From: Clostridiales bacterium
Lineage (GTDB): Bacteria; Bacillota; Clostridia; Saccharofermentanales; Saccharofermentanaceae
Reading direction: 5' to 3'
Assembly: GCA_017615755.1 (NCBI GenBank)
Contig: JAFZZM010000001.1
Span: 62,001 to 126,000 of the forward strand
DNA length: 64,000 nucleotides
The notes below the pieces were generated by a model. That model saw only the letters and a list, made by a program, of their open reading frames with translations, was not told the origin of the DNA and made no database searches. The position numbers and the translations under genes are program-made. Below, in pieces: positions 51,983-61,120 of the stretch. Position 1 is the first letter of the stretch, and the number at the start of each line of letters is the position of its first letter.

Positions 51983-52642
51983 ATAAGCCTCCTGCTGAGG
52001 ACCGGCTCCAGCGGCTTCATATCACAAATCATAATCAAAGAGCGGGATCCGTTTCGGATTCGCTAACATATCATAGGCAGTAAGCCTGGTCCTTTTTTCT
52101 TATCCTACTACCTTGTATATAGAAGAGTCTATATGATATAAGCACAATTTTTCATTATCTTGAGAAATCACCACGCCGATTCTCCATTTTCGTTTTTGGG
52201 CGTGGGCGATTTTCTGTTCCCTACCACGCCGATTCTCCATTTTCGTTTTTGGGCGTGGGCGATTTTCTGTTCCCTACCACGCCAATCTTTCATTTTTGCT
52301 TTTTGGCGTGGGTGCCTCCCCGATTCCTACCACGCCGATTCTCCATTTTCGGTTTTTGGCGTGGGTGATTTTCTGTTCCCTACCACGCCAATCTTTCGTT
52401 TTTGCTTTTTGGCGTGGGTGCCTCCCCGATTCCTACCACGCCAATCTTTCGTTTTTGCTTTTTGGCGTGGGTGCCTCCCCGATTCCTACCACGCCGATTT
52501 CCCATTTTCGCATTTTGGCGTGCTCGCCTTCCCCCCGCCTCCCCAAAAAGCACCCGCCCCGCGCCCAAAATACGCGTTTAATGATTGTTTAATAATTCCC
52601 GATGTAAGATAAAGTCACAAAACGAGAAAAGGCGGGAGAAAG
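51983..52642. other. 660-base intergenic region with hairpin array
   Basis: The gap between the nuclease-like gene and the second ABC permease is the largest in the window. Positions 51983-52170 hold no recognised signal other than leader sequence. Positions 52171-52523 hold seven 53-bp hairpin units. Positions 52546-52553 hold an AAAAGCAC octamer, and 52570-52642 is AT-rich and probably holds the permease promoter (TTTAAT/TTGTTT near 52577-52592), though I cannot fix a -35/-10 pair. Confidence 0.6.
52171..52523. repeat. Seven-unit 53-bp tandem array of hairpins
   Basis: Seven units start exactly 53 bases apart (52171, 52224, 52277, 52330, 52383, 52436, 52489). Each begins with CCACGCC, followed by a 21-base T-rich loop and GGCGTGG, so each can fold into a 7-9-bp stem; an 18-base linker then ends in CCTA or CCCTA. 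Two unit types are seen. Type A (units 1, 2, 4, 7) has loops starting GATT; type B (units 3, 5, 6) has loops starting AATCTTTC. Linker differs with type (GATTTTCTGTTCC in A, GTGCCTCCCCGATT in B). Units 1-2 and 5-6 are identical pairs. The last unit is truncated. 53 is not a multiple of three, so it is not coding. Confidence 0.9.
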
Positions 52643-55009
52643 ATGTTTCTACGTATACTGAAAAAAGAATTAAAGAAGAAAAAGGCCATGAACCTGATCG
52701 TGCTGCTTTTCATCACACTGGCAGCGATGTTCGTAGGATGCGGCCTGAATAACGTGATCACCGTCATGAACGGCACGAGCTACTATCTCGAGAAGGCCGG
52801 CGTCGGCGATTTCGTAATCATCACAAGAGGTCCCAACAGCCTCGGCGCCCTCGACGAGATGCTGGCAACAGAGCCGTCCATCACGGACTATCGTTTGGAC
52901 ACTGTCATTTACGGCTCCCAGGATTCCCTGAGAAAAGGCGACGGCAGCAAGATCGAAACACGCAACGTGCTTCTGATGCAGGATTACTCCGCCTCCACTT
53001 TCCATTTCTTCGATAAGAATAATGAGACGCCGGCAGCTCTTGAGCCGGGCCACTGCTATGTTACCGGCAGCTTCCTGAAAAGCAACGACATGAAAGTCGG
53101 CGATATCCTCGAGATCACACAGAACGACGTAAGCACCCGCCTCATCATTGACGGCAAGGTCAAGGACGCACTTCTGGGCTCCGATTTCATGGGCAACACC
53201 CGAATCCTGATGCACTCGGACGACTTCAACAAGTTTGCCTCCATCGATGAGATCAAAGAAGAATACTCCGGCCAGGTCTGCTGCATCGATACGAACGACG
53301 TAGATGCCGTACAGGAAGCCTCTGCGAATTGTTCCTCTAACATCTCCTTCGCAAAACCAAGCTCCATTATCTCCTTATGTTATGTGATGGACATGATCGT
53401 CGCTTTTGTCGTACTGATCCTTTCGGTCTGCCTGATCATCCTCTCCTTCGTAGTCCTGAAGGTTTCCCTCTCCTTCACCATCTCGAAAGAATATAGAGAG
53501 ATCGGCGTCATGAAAGCCATCGGTATTAAGAATAACAAGATCCGTTCTCTTTACCTTACAAAATATCTCGGCCTCGCCATCCTCGGCTCGTTCATCGGCT
53601 TCTTCCTGAGCATCCCGCTCAACAAGCTCCTGCTCTCTTCCGTAACAGAGAACATGGTACTGGGTAACAGCTTCGGTCTTCTGATCAACGCCATCGGTGC
53701 TTTGATCGTCGTTATCACCATCGTTCTTCTGGCTTACATGGCCACAAGGATCGTCAAGAAAGCAACTCCGGTCGATGCCATCCGCACAGGCCAAAGCGGC
53801 GAGCGTTACAACAAAAAGAGCAAACTCCACCTCAGCCGCTCCAAAAGAAGCGCAAGTGCTTTTCTTGCGGTAAACGATACAGTAAGCAGCCCGAAGCGGT
53901 ACATCTCGATCATCATTGCATTTACTCTCTGCATGCTCTTCGTACTCATGCTGGTCAACACCACAAACACGATGCAAAGTGAAAAGCTGATCAATCTGTT
54001 CGCAACAAAGAGCGACCTTTATATCGACAGTGTTTCCGAATCCATGAAAGTCATGGCAATGACTGACGAGAATAAGGCAGCCTACTTTGACGGAATGGAA
54101 GCAAAGCTTACCGAGCTTGGTATCCCGGGTCATGTCTCCCAGGAGCAGCAGTACACCTACACCGTCGAAATAAACGGCAAAGTGAACAGAATCGTCTGCG
54201 AGTATGGTTACCGTACAAGATTTGAAGATACGGCAATTACAGAAGGAACTCTGCCGCAGAACAAAAACGAGGTTGCCATCGGAACGATCCTTTCCGACAA
54301 GCTCGACTTAAAGATCGGTGACTCCATCATGATCGATTTCGGAACCGAAAAGCTCAACTGCATCATCACGGGACGTTACCAGTCCTTCAACCAGGTAGGC
54401 GAGGTCATCAGACTGCACCCGGACGCACCGGTAAGCAAGAACTACATGTCCTCCCTGATGGGCTTCCAGATCGACTTTAACGACAACCCGAGTGCGAAGG
54501 TCATCGAGGAAAGAAAAGACATCATCAAGGCGAACTTCATCCACGATAAGGTTGAGAATGCTGCCGAGTATGTCGCCTCCTGCATCAACGTAGTACCTAC
54601 GATGATAGCGGTACAGTACCTGCTCCTGGCCATCACGATCCTCATCGTCATCCTGGTGACCATCCTGATGGAAGTCTCCTTCATATCCGACGAGAAGAGC
54701 CAGATCGCACTTCTGAAAGCCATCGGTTTCAAGAACGGCAAGATCTACCGCTGGCACGTACTCCGATTCGGCATCGTCACACTCTTCGCCATGCTCCTGT
54801 CGGCAGCGCTTTCGATACCGATGACGAAACTCTGCATCACACCGATCTTCGGCATGATGGGCGCAAACAATATCAAGTACGCGATCGACCCGCTTCAAAT
54901 CTTCCTGATCTACCCGGCCATCATCATCGTAACCACCCTGATCGTCGCATTCTTCACATCGCTCTCGAGCAAGAGCATCAAGTCCAGCGACACCGCAAAC
55001 ATTGAATAA
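52643..55009 (+). CDS. ABC transporter permease, FtsX type
   Basis: 788 residues; GGGAG before ATG. The layout is TM1 near residues 16-38 (MNLIVLLFITLAAMFVGCG), an extracytoplasmic region, three helices around 240-390 (VMDMIVAFVVLILSVCLIIL, SFTISKEYREIGVMKAIGIK), a second extracytoplasmic region, and three helices at the end (QYLLLAITILIVILVTILM, FISDEKSQIALLKAIGFKNG). Both FtsX units are present. This is a BceB/MacB-like exporter or antimicrobial-peptide resistance permease. Its ATPase gene is next (33 bases). It differs in sequence from the permease at 18431-20974. Confidence 0.9.
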   Translation: MFLRILKKELKKKKAMNLIVLLFITLAAMFVGCGLNNVITVMNGTSYYLEKAGVGDFVIITRGPNSLGALDEMLATEPSITDYRLDTVIYGSQDSLRKGDGSKIETRNVLLMQDYSASTFHFFDKNNETPAALEPGHCYVTGSFLKSNDMKVGDILEITQNDVSTRLIIDGKVKDALLGSDFMGNTRILMHSDDFNKFASIDEIKEEYSGQVCCIDTNDVDAVQEASANCSSNISFAKPSSIISLCYVMDMIVAFVVLILSVCLIILSFVVLKVSLSFTISKEYREIGVMKAIGIKNNKIRSLYLTKYLGLAILGSFIGFFLSIPLNKLLLSSVTENMVLGNSFGLLINAIGALIVVITIVLLAYMATRIVKKATPVDAIRTGQSGERYNKKSKLHLSRSKRSASAFLAVNDTVSSPKRYISIIIAFTLCMLFVLMLVNTTNTMQSEKLINLFATKSDLYIDSVSESMKVMAMTDENKAAYFDGMEAKLTELGIPGHVSQEQQYTYTVEINGKVNRIVCEYGYRTRFEDTAITEGTLPQNKNEVAIGTILSDKLDLKIGDSIMIDFGTEKLNCIITGRYQSFNQVGEVIRLHPDAPVSKNYMSSLMGFQIDFNDNPSAKVIEERKDIIKANFIHDKVENAAEYVASCINVVPTMIAVQYLLLAITILIVILVTILMEVSFISDEKSQIALLKAIGFKNGKIYRWHVLRFGIVTLFAMLLSAALSIPMTKLCITPIFGMMGANNIKYAIDPLQIFLIYPAIIIVTTLIVAFFTSLSSKSIKSSDTANIE

Positions 55010-55041
55010 GAAACACAACAAAAACCACGGAGGAAACAAAC

Positions 55042-55800
55042 ATGACTAAGTTAATTGAAATCAAGGATCTCTGCAAAACATACGTAATCGAGAAGCGCCA
55101 GAACAACGTTCTGAAGAATGTATCTTTCGACATCGAAGAAGGCGAAATGGTCGGCATCATGGGCCCGTCCGGCTCCGGCAAAAGCACTCTCCTCTACGCT
55201 GTTTCCGGTATGGACAAGCCGACTTCCGGTCAGGTCAAGCTCGATGGCAAGGATATCTCGAATCTTTCTGAAAAAGAACTTGCTTCTGTCCGTCTCAACG
55301 ACATGGGTTTCATCTTCCAGCAGATGTTCATGATGAAGAACCTGACGATCATGGATAACATCCTTCTGCCGGCAGTGGAATGTGAAAAGAGCGATGAAAG
55401 CAGAAAAGAAAAAGTAGCCCGCTGTGAGTCCCTGATGCGCAAGCTCGGCATCATCGAGATCGCAGACAACGACATCAACGAAGTATCCGGTGGTCAGCTG
55501 CAGCGTGCCTGCATCTGCAGAAGCATGGTAAACGATCCGAAGATCCTTTTCGCAGACGAACCGACAGGTGCTTTGAACCGCCAGTCCTCCGCCGAGGTCA
55601 TGGATGAGATCTGCAAACTCAACGAAGAGGGTACCACTATCCTGATGGTCACCCACGATGCAAAAGTAGCTTCCCGCTGCTCCCGCGTTCTGTACATCGC
55701 AGACGGCAATATCCGCAGCGAATACAGAACACCGAAGGGCTTGTCCGATCGTGACAGAGAAAGAGCCCTTAACAACTGGCTGATGGATCTGGGTTGGTGA
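55042..55800 (+). CDS. ABC transporter ATP-binding protein
   Basis: 252 residues; GGAGG seven to eight bases before ATG. Walker A is GPSGSGKST, the Q-loop lies in MGFIFQQMFMMKNLT, the signature is VSGGQLQR, Walker B is ILFADEPTGALN and the switch His is in ILMVTHDAKVAS. It is of the MacB/LolD/BceA type and partners the 788-residue permease directly upstream. The gene ends 40 bases before a bidirectional terminator. Confidence 0.94.
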   Translation: MTKLIEIKDLCKTYVIEKRQNNVLKNVSFDIEEGEMVGIMGPSGSGKSTLLYAVSGMDKPTSGQVKLDGKDISNLSEKELASVRLNDMGFIFQQMFMMKNLTIMDNILLPAVECEKSDESRKEKVARCESLMRKLGIIEIADNDINEVSGGQLQRACICRSMVNDPKILFADEPTGALNRQSSAEVMDEICKLNEEGTTILMVTHDAKVASRCSRVLYIADGNIRSEYRTPKGLSDRDRERALNNWLMDLGW

Positions 55801-55839
55801 TCCAATCTGATTTATCACACATATATACCCTTCAAACAG

Positions 55840-55876
55840 AAATACCCTCCCGGGTTTACCGGAGAGGGTATTTCTT
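55840..55876. terminator. Bidirectional terminator
   Basis: AAATACCCTC (55840-55849) pairs with GAGGGTATTT (55864-55873), extended inside by CCGG/CCGG with one bulge. Forward it is followed by CTTTGGGTTT; reverse by CTGTTTG. It separates the convergent ABC operon and the second LRR gene. Confidence 0.8.
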
Positions 55877-55961
55877 TGGGTTTACGTTTCTTTGTTCAGT
55901 GTCGAATCGCGCTACGACGCGCACCCCGCCGGATAGCCGGCCGGGCCGAAGCCGTAACAAC

Positions 55962-57584
55962 TCAGACGCCGCGGTTGATGCCGTATGTGCGGCAGATATT
56001 GGCGAACTCATCAGACTGTGCGAAAGCGTAAAGTACGGATCCGCGGTCAGTACCATTAGCCAGTGCAGTCATCCAGTAGTTGAAGCCGTTTACTTCCGGT
56101 TCTCTTCCCATGAATGTGGTGTAGAGACGACGGATGTATTCGCCATCGGAGAAACGGTAATTGTTGAATTCCTCAGAAGCGAAGAACTGCTGTGCAGCGG
56201 AGAAACCGGACTGCTCGAGGTTCGTCAGGGCAAGACCCCAGTACTGAAGACCACCTTCCTCCGGAGCTCTGCCGAGGCAGCAGGTGTAAAGACGCGTCGC
56301 GAATGCTTTTGCATTACGGGAAACGATCTTCGACTTGTGTGCTACGGCACCGGATTTAACGCCGTATGTCGCGCAGATATCACACCACTCTTCGGACTCG
56401 ATGAAAGCATTCACGACATCCTTTTTCGGTGTGCCCTTCGTCAGCTGATCCATCCAGTAAGTCATACCGGTCTCGTCCGAATCACGGTCGAAGAAGGTGT
56501 GGTAGAGTGTCTCGAGGAACTCCTCGTTCGGGAGTTTTCTGTTCATGAATTCAGGAGCGGTCAGAAGGAAGTATCTGGCACAATCTGCACCGGTCGCACC
56601 TTCCTTGACTACCTTATCGATCCAGAACTGCTTTCCTTCCGGCTCGGAATCACGGCCCAGCGCCACCTTATACAGACGCTCGACGAAATCACCGAAAGAC
56701 GGATCGTTCGGAGACGGTGTCGGGTCAGAAGGTGTCGGGAACGGAGAACCGGTTCCGTCGGAGCTGACACGTACACTGGCATCTACATTGAACATGTAGA
56801 TCTTGTTATTGGCTACCATGTGGTAGTAGACTTTGCCGTTTGCTTCACTTCTCGATCCCTGTTCGAAAGTCTGCTTGATCAGCGGGACGTTCGTGATATC
56901 CAGGAAAGTGATCGCATTGCTCTCCACTTTCAGGCTGCAGAGCGCCGCGCACTTACTTACATCGATGTACTTGATCCGGTTGGAAGAACAGTCCAGACTC
57001 TCGAGCTTTGTGTTCTGGCAAACATCCAGACTCGGCAGCTGGTTATTGAAGCAGACCACCATGCGAAGCTTCGGATTGTGGCTGATATCCAGGGACGTAA
57101 GATTATTGTTGTTGATATAGAGTATCTCCAGGTTGGCATTATAGCGAAGCTCTACGTTTGTGATCGAATTGTCGTTTACGACCAGATTTCTGAGGTTACA
57201 GAAATACTGGATACCGGAAAGATTCGTGATCCCTTTCTTCGGACAAAGGATCTCCGTGACTGCTTCGATCTCGTCCTGCGTCAGGTATCCGTTTCTGTTC
57301 GTATCGAAACGGAAAACGTACTCGCGGAACATCGCGTCCGGGAAGTTACCGTCGTTGATCGGCATGCCTTCCGGTGTCGGCGTCGCCGAGATCGACGGCG
57401 TCAAGGTCGGATCCGGATCACGGACCGGTTTCGCCTCTGCCCGTACCTCGATCGTGCGGTTTTCCACAGAAACATCCCCTGCCACAGGGATATCTGCACG
57501 CCCGATCTTAGAAGCGGCAGCCGGGATCAGCACAACGGAGAGGATCACCGTAAAGATCGTGGCCAACTTACTTCTCAAATTCAT
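55962..57584 (-). CDS. Secreted LRR / DUF4214 protein
   Basis: 540 residues from the ATG at 57584, chosen for AAGGAAGGTG five bases upstream; the in-frame start at 57707 would precede it. A signal peptide is followed by a spacer, then INDGNFPDAMFREYVFRFD with an EF-hand-like loop (DTNRNGYLTQDE), short leucine-rich repeats (LTSLDISHNPKLRMV, LPSLDVCQNTKLESL), a PTPS-rich linker, and four DUF4214-type repeats at the C-terminus (FVERLYKVALGRDSEPEGKQ, FLETLYHTFFDRDSDETG, ATRLYTCCLGRAPEEGG, YIRRLYTTFMGREPEV). The C-terminal module is the one in the genes at 12624 and 61925, but SLH and PASTA are absent and a Cys in the third repeat is replaced by Phe. Confidence 0.87.
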   Translation of the reverse strand: MNLRSKLATIFTVILSVVLIPAAASKIGRADIPVAGDVSVENRTIEVRAEAKPVRDPDPTLTPSISATPTPEGMPINDGNFPDAMFREYVFRFDTNRNGYLTQDEIEAVTEILCPKKGITNLSGIQYFCNLRNLVVNDNSITNVELRYNANLEILYINNNNLTSLDISHNPKLRMVVCFNNQLPSLDVCQNTKLESLDCSSNRIKYIDVSKCAALCSLKVESNAITFLDITNVPLIKQTFEQGSRSEANGKVYYHMVANNKIYMFNVDASVRVSSDGTGSPFPTPSDPTPSPNDPSFGDFVERLYKVALGRDSEPEGKQFWIDKVVKEGATGADCARYFLLTAPEFMNRKLPNEEFLETLYHTFFDRDSDETGMTYWMDQLTKGTPKKDVVNAFIESEEWCDICATYGVKSGAVAHKSKIVSRNAKAFATRLYTCCLGRAPEEGGLQYWGLALTNLEQSGFSAAQQFFASEEFNNYRFSDGEYIRRLYTTFMGREPEVNGFNYWMTALANGTDRGSVLYAFAQSDEFANICRTYGINRGV

Positions 57585-57654
57585 AACACACCTTCCTTTT
57601 CCACATAACACTTTTCTTTTATCTCTTTTTCTTTTTCCTTTTTCCTTTTGGAAA

Positions 57655-57691
57655 CACATCTGCCCGAAGCCGTTCAACGGCTCCGGGACAG
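57655..57691 (-). terminator. Hairpin after the DUF937 gene
   Basis: CTGCCCGAAGCCGT (57660-57673) pairs with ACGGCTCCGGGACAG (57677-57691) apart from two mismatches. It sits 25 bases past the stop at 57716. The following T-run is broken (TGTGTTTCC on the reverse strand), so strength is moderate. Confidence 0.55.
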
Positions 57692-57715
57692 GCATTTCGT
57701 GATTCAATTTTGATA

Positions 57716-58309
57716 TTACATGAACTTCTTGAGCATGCCCAGAAGGTCGCTGCTGTCGAATCCGGAATCGGACTTCTCATCCTCTTCCTTGTCATCGCCG
57801 CTCTTCATGAAGCTCTTGAAGAAACCACCGAGGAAAGACGAATCGTCCTTGGCTGCTTTTTCCGCTCTCTCAGCGGCTTCCTTCGCCTGGGATTCCGGAG
57901 TATCCGGCTTTGCCATGTCGGAGATGAAGCTCAGGATCGCCGGAGCAACAGAGCTCAGAACGGAATTTGTCTGGCCGAAATTCAGACCGGACTTGGCTGC
58001 GATCTTGGAGATGAAGTCGTCCTTGTCGCCACCCATGATCTTGCCGATGATCTTACCGCCATCGACCTCATCCGCATTCTCGATCTGCGAAGAGATAGAG
58101 TTCGTATCCTTATGCTGGGAAAGAGCACCCAGAAGTGATTTTGCACCGTCAGAAGAAGAAGCATTCTTTGTCATTGAACCGATCAAAGACGGAATTGCCG
58201 AAGTGAGCGCACTCTCTACCTGGTCCGCCGAACCACCGGTCTTACCTGTCAACGCTGAAAGCGAAGATTCCGATGTCATATTGCTGAGAAGCATTTTTAC
58301 AAGATCCAT
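57716..58309 (-). CDS. DUF937 domain protein
   Basis: 197 residues; AAGGAAGGTG before ATG. The domain is helical and Gly/Ser/Ala-rich, with SADQVESALTSAIPSLIGSM, GAKSLLGALSQHKDTNSI, GGKIIGKIMGGDKDDFIS and QTNSVLSSVAPAILSFI, the recurring amphipathic helices of DUF937. The C-terminal ~60 residues are charged and flexible, ending in SSDLLGMLKKFM. The function is unknown; the family shows no catalytic motif. The gene lies between the LRR protein and the copper operon and has its own hairpin. Confidence 0.83.
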   Translation of the reverse strand: MDLVKMLLSNMTSESSLSALTGKTGGSADQVESALTSAIPSLIGSMTKNASSSDGAKSLLGALSQHKDTNSISSQIENADEVDGGKIIGKIMGGDKDDFISKIAAKSGLNFGQTNSVLSSVAPAILSFISDMAKPDTPESQAKEAAERAEKAAKDDSSFLGGFFKSFMKSGDDKEEDEKSDSGFDSSDLLGMLKKFM

Positions 58310-58426
58310 TAAATCACCTTCCTTACCCTCGTCCGAGATTCACCCCTTCGGAGACATATTTATCGATATTTTGATTTTATCACAAAAAGCACTTCCTTTT
58401 TATGACTGTTTTTTAAGTTTTGACTA

Positions 58427-58468
58427 CAAAAAAGAAGCACTGCAGGAACGATATTTCCGCAGTGCTTC
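58427..58468 (-). terminator. Terminator of the csoR-copA operon
   Basis: GAAGCACTGC (58434-58443) pairs with GCAGTGCTTC (58459-58468), with inner GGAA/TTCC. The reverse strand ends in CTTTTTTG. It lies 17 bases past the copA stop. Confidence 0.88.
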
Positions 58469-58484
58469 CGATGGTCATGGATAC

Positions 58485-58694
58485 TTATTCCGCACCAAGA
58501 TACTTGTAGTCTTTTCCTTCGATGACTTCGCGTACTTTTTCTTCGTCAAAAGCACCCTCGACTTCGACGGTTGCGATGTTCTCGTTGTGGTTCGGAATGG
58601 CAGAAGTAATGAAAGGCAGAGCCTCCAGTGCTTTTTTCACGGACGCCTCGCAATGCTCACACATCATGCCCTCGATCTTCAATGTTTTCTTCAT
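58485..58694 (-). CDS. Possible free CopZ-like chaperone from an internal start in copA
   Basis: Inside copA an ATG at 58694 is preceded by AGGAAGTG seven bases upstream, a good ribosome-binding site. It would yield a 69-residue stand-alone HMA domain (MKKTLKIEGMMCEHCEASVK, with copper-binding CEHC), the normal size of CopZ. It is in frame with copA, so it is also the C-terminal domain of the full-length pump. Whether it is made as a separate protein is an inference. Confidence 0.5.
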   Translation of the reverse strand: MKKTLKIEGMMCEHCEASVKKALEALPFITSAIPNHNENIATVEVEGAFDEEKVREVIEGKDYKYLGAE

Positions 58695-61100
58695 GGTTAC
58701 ACTTCCTTTCTCCCTTTGCGGGATCGTTATTTCATTCAGGGTCCCCCTGGTAAGAGGCTTGTCATGGGATGCGTCGCGCATCTTGAAAAGGTTGAGCCGC
58801 AGGGCATTCATGCATACCGTGAAGCTCGAGATACTCATGGCCGCGGCGCCGATCATGGGGTTCATCTTCCAGGACAGGATGCCGGCGGCGATCGGGATAC
58901 AGATCAGGTTGTAGAAAAAGGCCCAAAACAGATTCTCGTGGATGTTCCGGAGCGTTTTACGGCTAAGGCGGATCGCGGCGGGAACATCGGTCAGCGTGCT
59001 GTTCATGAGAACGACGTCTGCGCTCTCGATGGCTACGTCCGTGCCGGCACCGATCGCAATGCCGATGTCCGCTTTCGTCAGTGCCGGTGCATCGTTGATA
59101 CCGTCGCCGACCATGATGACCTTACCCTGTTTCTGAAGTTCAGTAACGATCTCGGCTTTGCCGTCCGGAAGCACATCGGAGATTACCTGATCCACGCCGG
59201 CCTTTTCGCCGATCGCGGCTGCTGTTCTGGCATTGTCGCCGGTCAGCATCAGGACGTGAAGCCCCTGTTTTTTCAGCTGACGGATTCCCTCCGCGGAGTC
59301 TTCTTTGATCGTATCCGCCACCGCGATGATGCCCATGAGCTTGCCGTCTTCTTCAAAAAAAAGCGGCGTCTTTCCGGATGCAGCGAGATCCTCTTCCGCT
59401 TTCGCCATCGTCCCGTTTACCGTGGTCAGCGTGCGGATGTATCTTCCGTTTCCACCATGGATGTGTCTGCCCTCGATCTCGCCCTCGAGACCATTGCCCG
59501 CATGGATGCGGAACGCGGTCACTTCAGGGAGCGGTTGGACTTCTGACGCGCCGGTGGAAGATTCGGCAGAACGCTTTTCATACTCTGCTACGACTGCGCG
59601 CGCCAGTGGGTGTTCACTTCGTTTTTCGATTGCACAGGCTTTCGTCAGAAGCTCCTCTTCTGAAACGCCTTCCGCAGTAATGATGTCCGTCACTTCCGGC
59701 TGTCCGGACGTGATCGTGCCGGTCTTATCCAGCAGCACGATCTGAGCTTTTCCGGTCATTTCCAGTGCTTCGCTCGTCTTAAAAAGCACTCCGTTCTTGG
59801 CGCCAAGACCGTTGCCGACCATGATCGCAACCGGAGTGGCCAGGCCAAGTGCGCAGGGGCAGGAGATCACGAGTACGGAGATGGCACGAGCCAGTGCAAA
59901 ACTCAAGGTCTCGCCATAGATCAGCCAGCCAACGCAGACCAGGAATGCGATCGCAATGACCGTAGGGACGAAGATCCCCGAAACCTTATCCGCAATACGG
60001 GCGACGGGTGCTTTTGTCGCGGCAGCATCAGAAACCATGCGGATGATCTGCGACCATGTCGTGTCCTCGCCGACTCGAGTAGCGCGGCACTTGAGGAAAC
60101 CCGAAACATTGCTCGTGGCCGCACTGACCTTCGCGCCGGGTTCTTTGTCCACAGGGATCGACTCGCCGGTCAGCGCCGATTCGTTGACCGCGCTCATGCC
60201 TTCGAGTACCACGCCGTCCACGGGAATGCTGTCACCGGGGCGGACGACAAAAACATCGCCGACCATGACTTCTTCGATCGGCACTTCGATTTCCGTTTCG
60301 CCGGAGCAGGCGGCCTCGCCGTTTAGATCACAGGACGTGGCACGAAGCACGCGGGCGGTTTTCGGAGCGAGGTCCAAAAGGCTCTTGAGCGCGCTCGTGG
60401 TCCTGCCTTTCGAGTAGGCTTCGAGTGTTTTTCCCACCGTGATGAGGGCGGGGATCATGGCGGCGGATTCGAAATACAGCTGGCTGTGGTACATATCCAT
60501 CAGGGACATGCTGGTGGCGCCGTCCGTGATCTTTCCGCACATGGCGAAGAACACATAGGTGCTCCACAGGAAGGACACCGAGGAGCCCAGGGCGACAAGG
60601 GTATCCATGTTCGGCGATCCATGGCGGAGTGCACCAAATCCGCTCGTGAAGAATTTCTTGTTGATCAGCATGACGATCGCAGAAAGGATCATCTGCATAA
60701 GCGTCAGTGCCAGGTAGTTTTCGTGGAAATACGATGGGAGCGGCAGGCCCAGCATGTTATGCCCCATCGAGATGTACATCAGGATCAGGAGAAAAACGAT
60801 GGACCGGATCAAGCGGCGCACAAGCTTAGGCGTCTCCGTATCCCGAAGCGCCTCGGCCTCCTCAGACCAGGAAGCTTGCGGAGAGCGGGATTGTTCATCA
60901 CCGTTTTTGACGCGCGCGCCATAGCCGGCTGAAACGACTGCAGCGATAATGTCCGCCGGATCCGCCGTTCCTTCCACGCCCATCGAGTTGGTCAGAAGAC
61001 TCACCGAAACCGCCGTAACTCCCGGCACGCTTCCCACAGCCTTCTCCACGCGTGCCTGGCAGGCCGCGCAACTCATTCCTGTTACCTGAAATTGAATCAT
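58485..61100 (-). CDS. copA: Copper-exporting P1B-type ATPase with C-terminal HMA domain
   Basis: 871 residues from the ATG at 61100; the longer open frame to 61217 covers the csoR 3' end. N-terminal HMA domain: GMSCAAC with C11 and C14. Membrane helices surround the Cu-binding motif ISCPCALGLATP in the sixth helix. The phosphorylation loop is LLDKTGTITSGQPE, the P1B HP motif is SEHPLARA, and the hinge is MVGDGINDAPALTKADIG. At the end, after a TIPQREKGSVT linker, lies a second HMA domain with CEHC. Pumps with C-terminal HMA domains are less usual; in most relatives this domain is the separate chaperone CopZ. The gene is 20 bases after csoR. Confidence 0.94.
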   Translation of the reverse strand: MIQFQVTGMSCAACQARVEKAVGSVPGVTAVSVSLLTNSMGVEGTADPADIIAAVVSAGYGARVKNGDEQSRSPQASWSEEAEALRDTETPKLVRRLIRSIVFLLILMYISMGHNMLGLPLPSYFHENYLALTLMQMILSAIVMLINKKFFTSGFGALRHGSPNMDTLVALGSSVSFLWSTYVFFAMCGKITDGATSMSLMDMYHSQLYFESAAMIPALITVGKTLEAYSKGRTTSALKSLLDLAPKTARVLRATSCDLNGEAACSGETEIEVPIEEVMVGDVFVVRPGDSIPVDGVVLEGMSAVNESALTGESIPVDKEPGAKVSAATSNVSGFLKCRATRVGEDTTWSQIIRMVSDAAATKAPVARIADKVSGIFVPTVIAIAFLVCVGWLIYGETLSFALARAISVLVISCPCALGLATPVAIMVGNGLGAKNGVLFKTSEALEMTGKAQIVLLDKTGTITSGQPEVTDIITAEGVSEEELLTKACAIEKRSEHPLARAVVAEYEKRSAESSTGASEVQPLPEVTAFRIHAGNGLEGEIEGRHIHGGNGRYIRTLTTVNGTMAKAEEDLAASGKTPLFFEEDGKLMGIIAVADTIKEDSAEGIRQLKKQGLHVLMLTGDNARTAAAIGEKAGVDQVISDVLPDGKAEIVTELQKQGKVIMVGDGINDAPALTKADIGIAIGAGTDVAIESADVVLMNSTLTDVPAAIRLSRKTLRNIHENLFWAFFYNLICIPIAAGILSWKMNPMIGAAAMSISSFTVCMNALRLNLFKMRDASHDKPLTRGTLNEITIPQREKGSVTMKKTLKIEGMMCEHCEASVKKALEALPFITSAIPNHNENIATVEVEGAFDEEKVREVIEGKDYKYLGAE

Positions 61101-61120
61101 CTTTTTCTTCTCGTCTTCTC

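Noticed and set aside
52171..52523. CRISPR array
   Set aside because: Spacers are 18 bases and nearly identical within a type, the repeat is a palindrome with a T-rich loop, and no cas gene is near.
52160..52612. 150-codon open frame over the hairpin array
   Set aside because: The 53-base period shifts frame each unit, and the translated product is a Phe/Pro-rich artefact.
55794..57608. 604-codon open frame antisense to the second LRR/DUF4214 gene
   Set aside because: Shadow of the repeat-rich secreted protein gene; the repeats keep the opposite strand open by composition.
57720..59546. 608-codon open frame antisense to the DUF937 and copA genes
   Set aside because: Overlaps two well-supported reverse-strand genes and their terminator, has no RBS-backed start and no recognisable motif.
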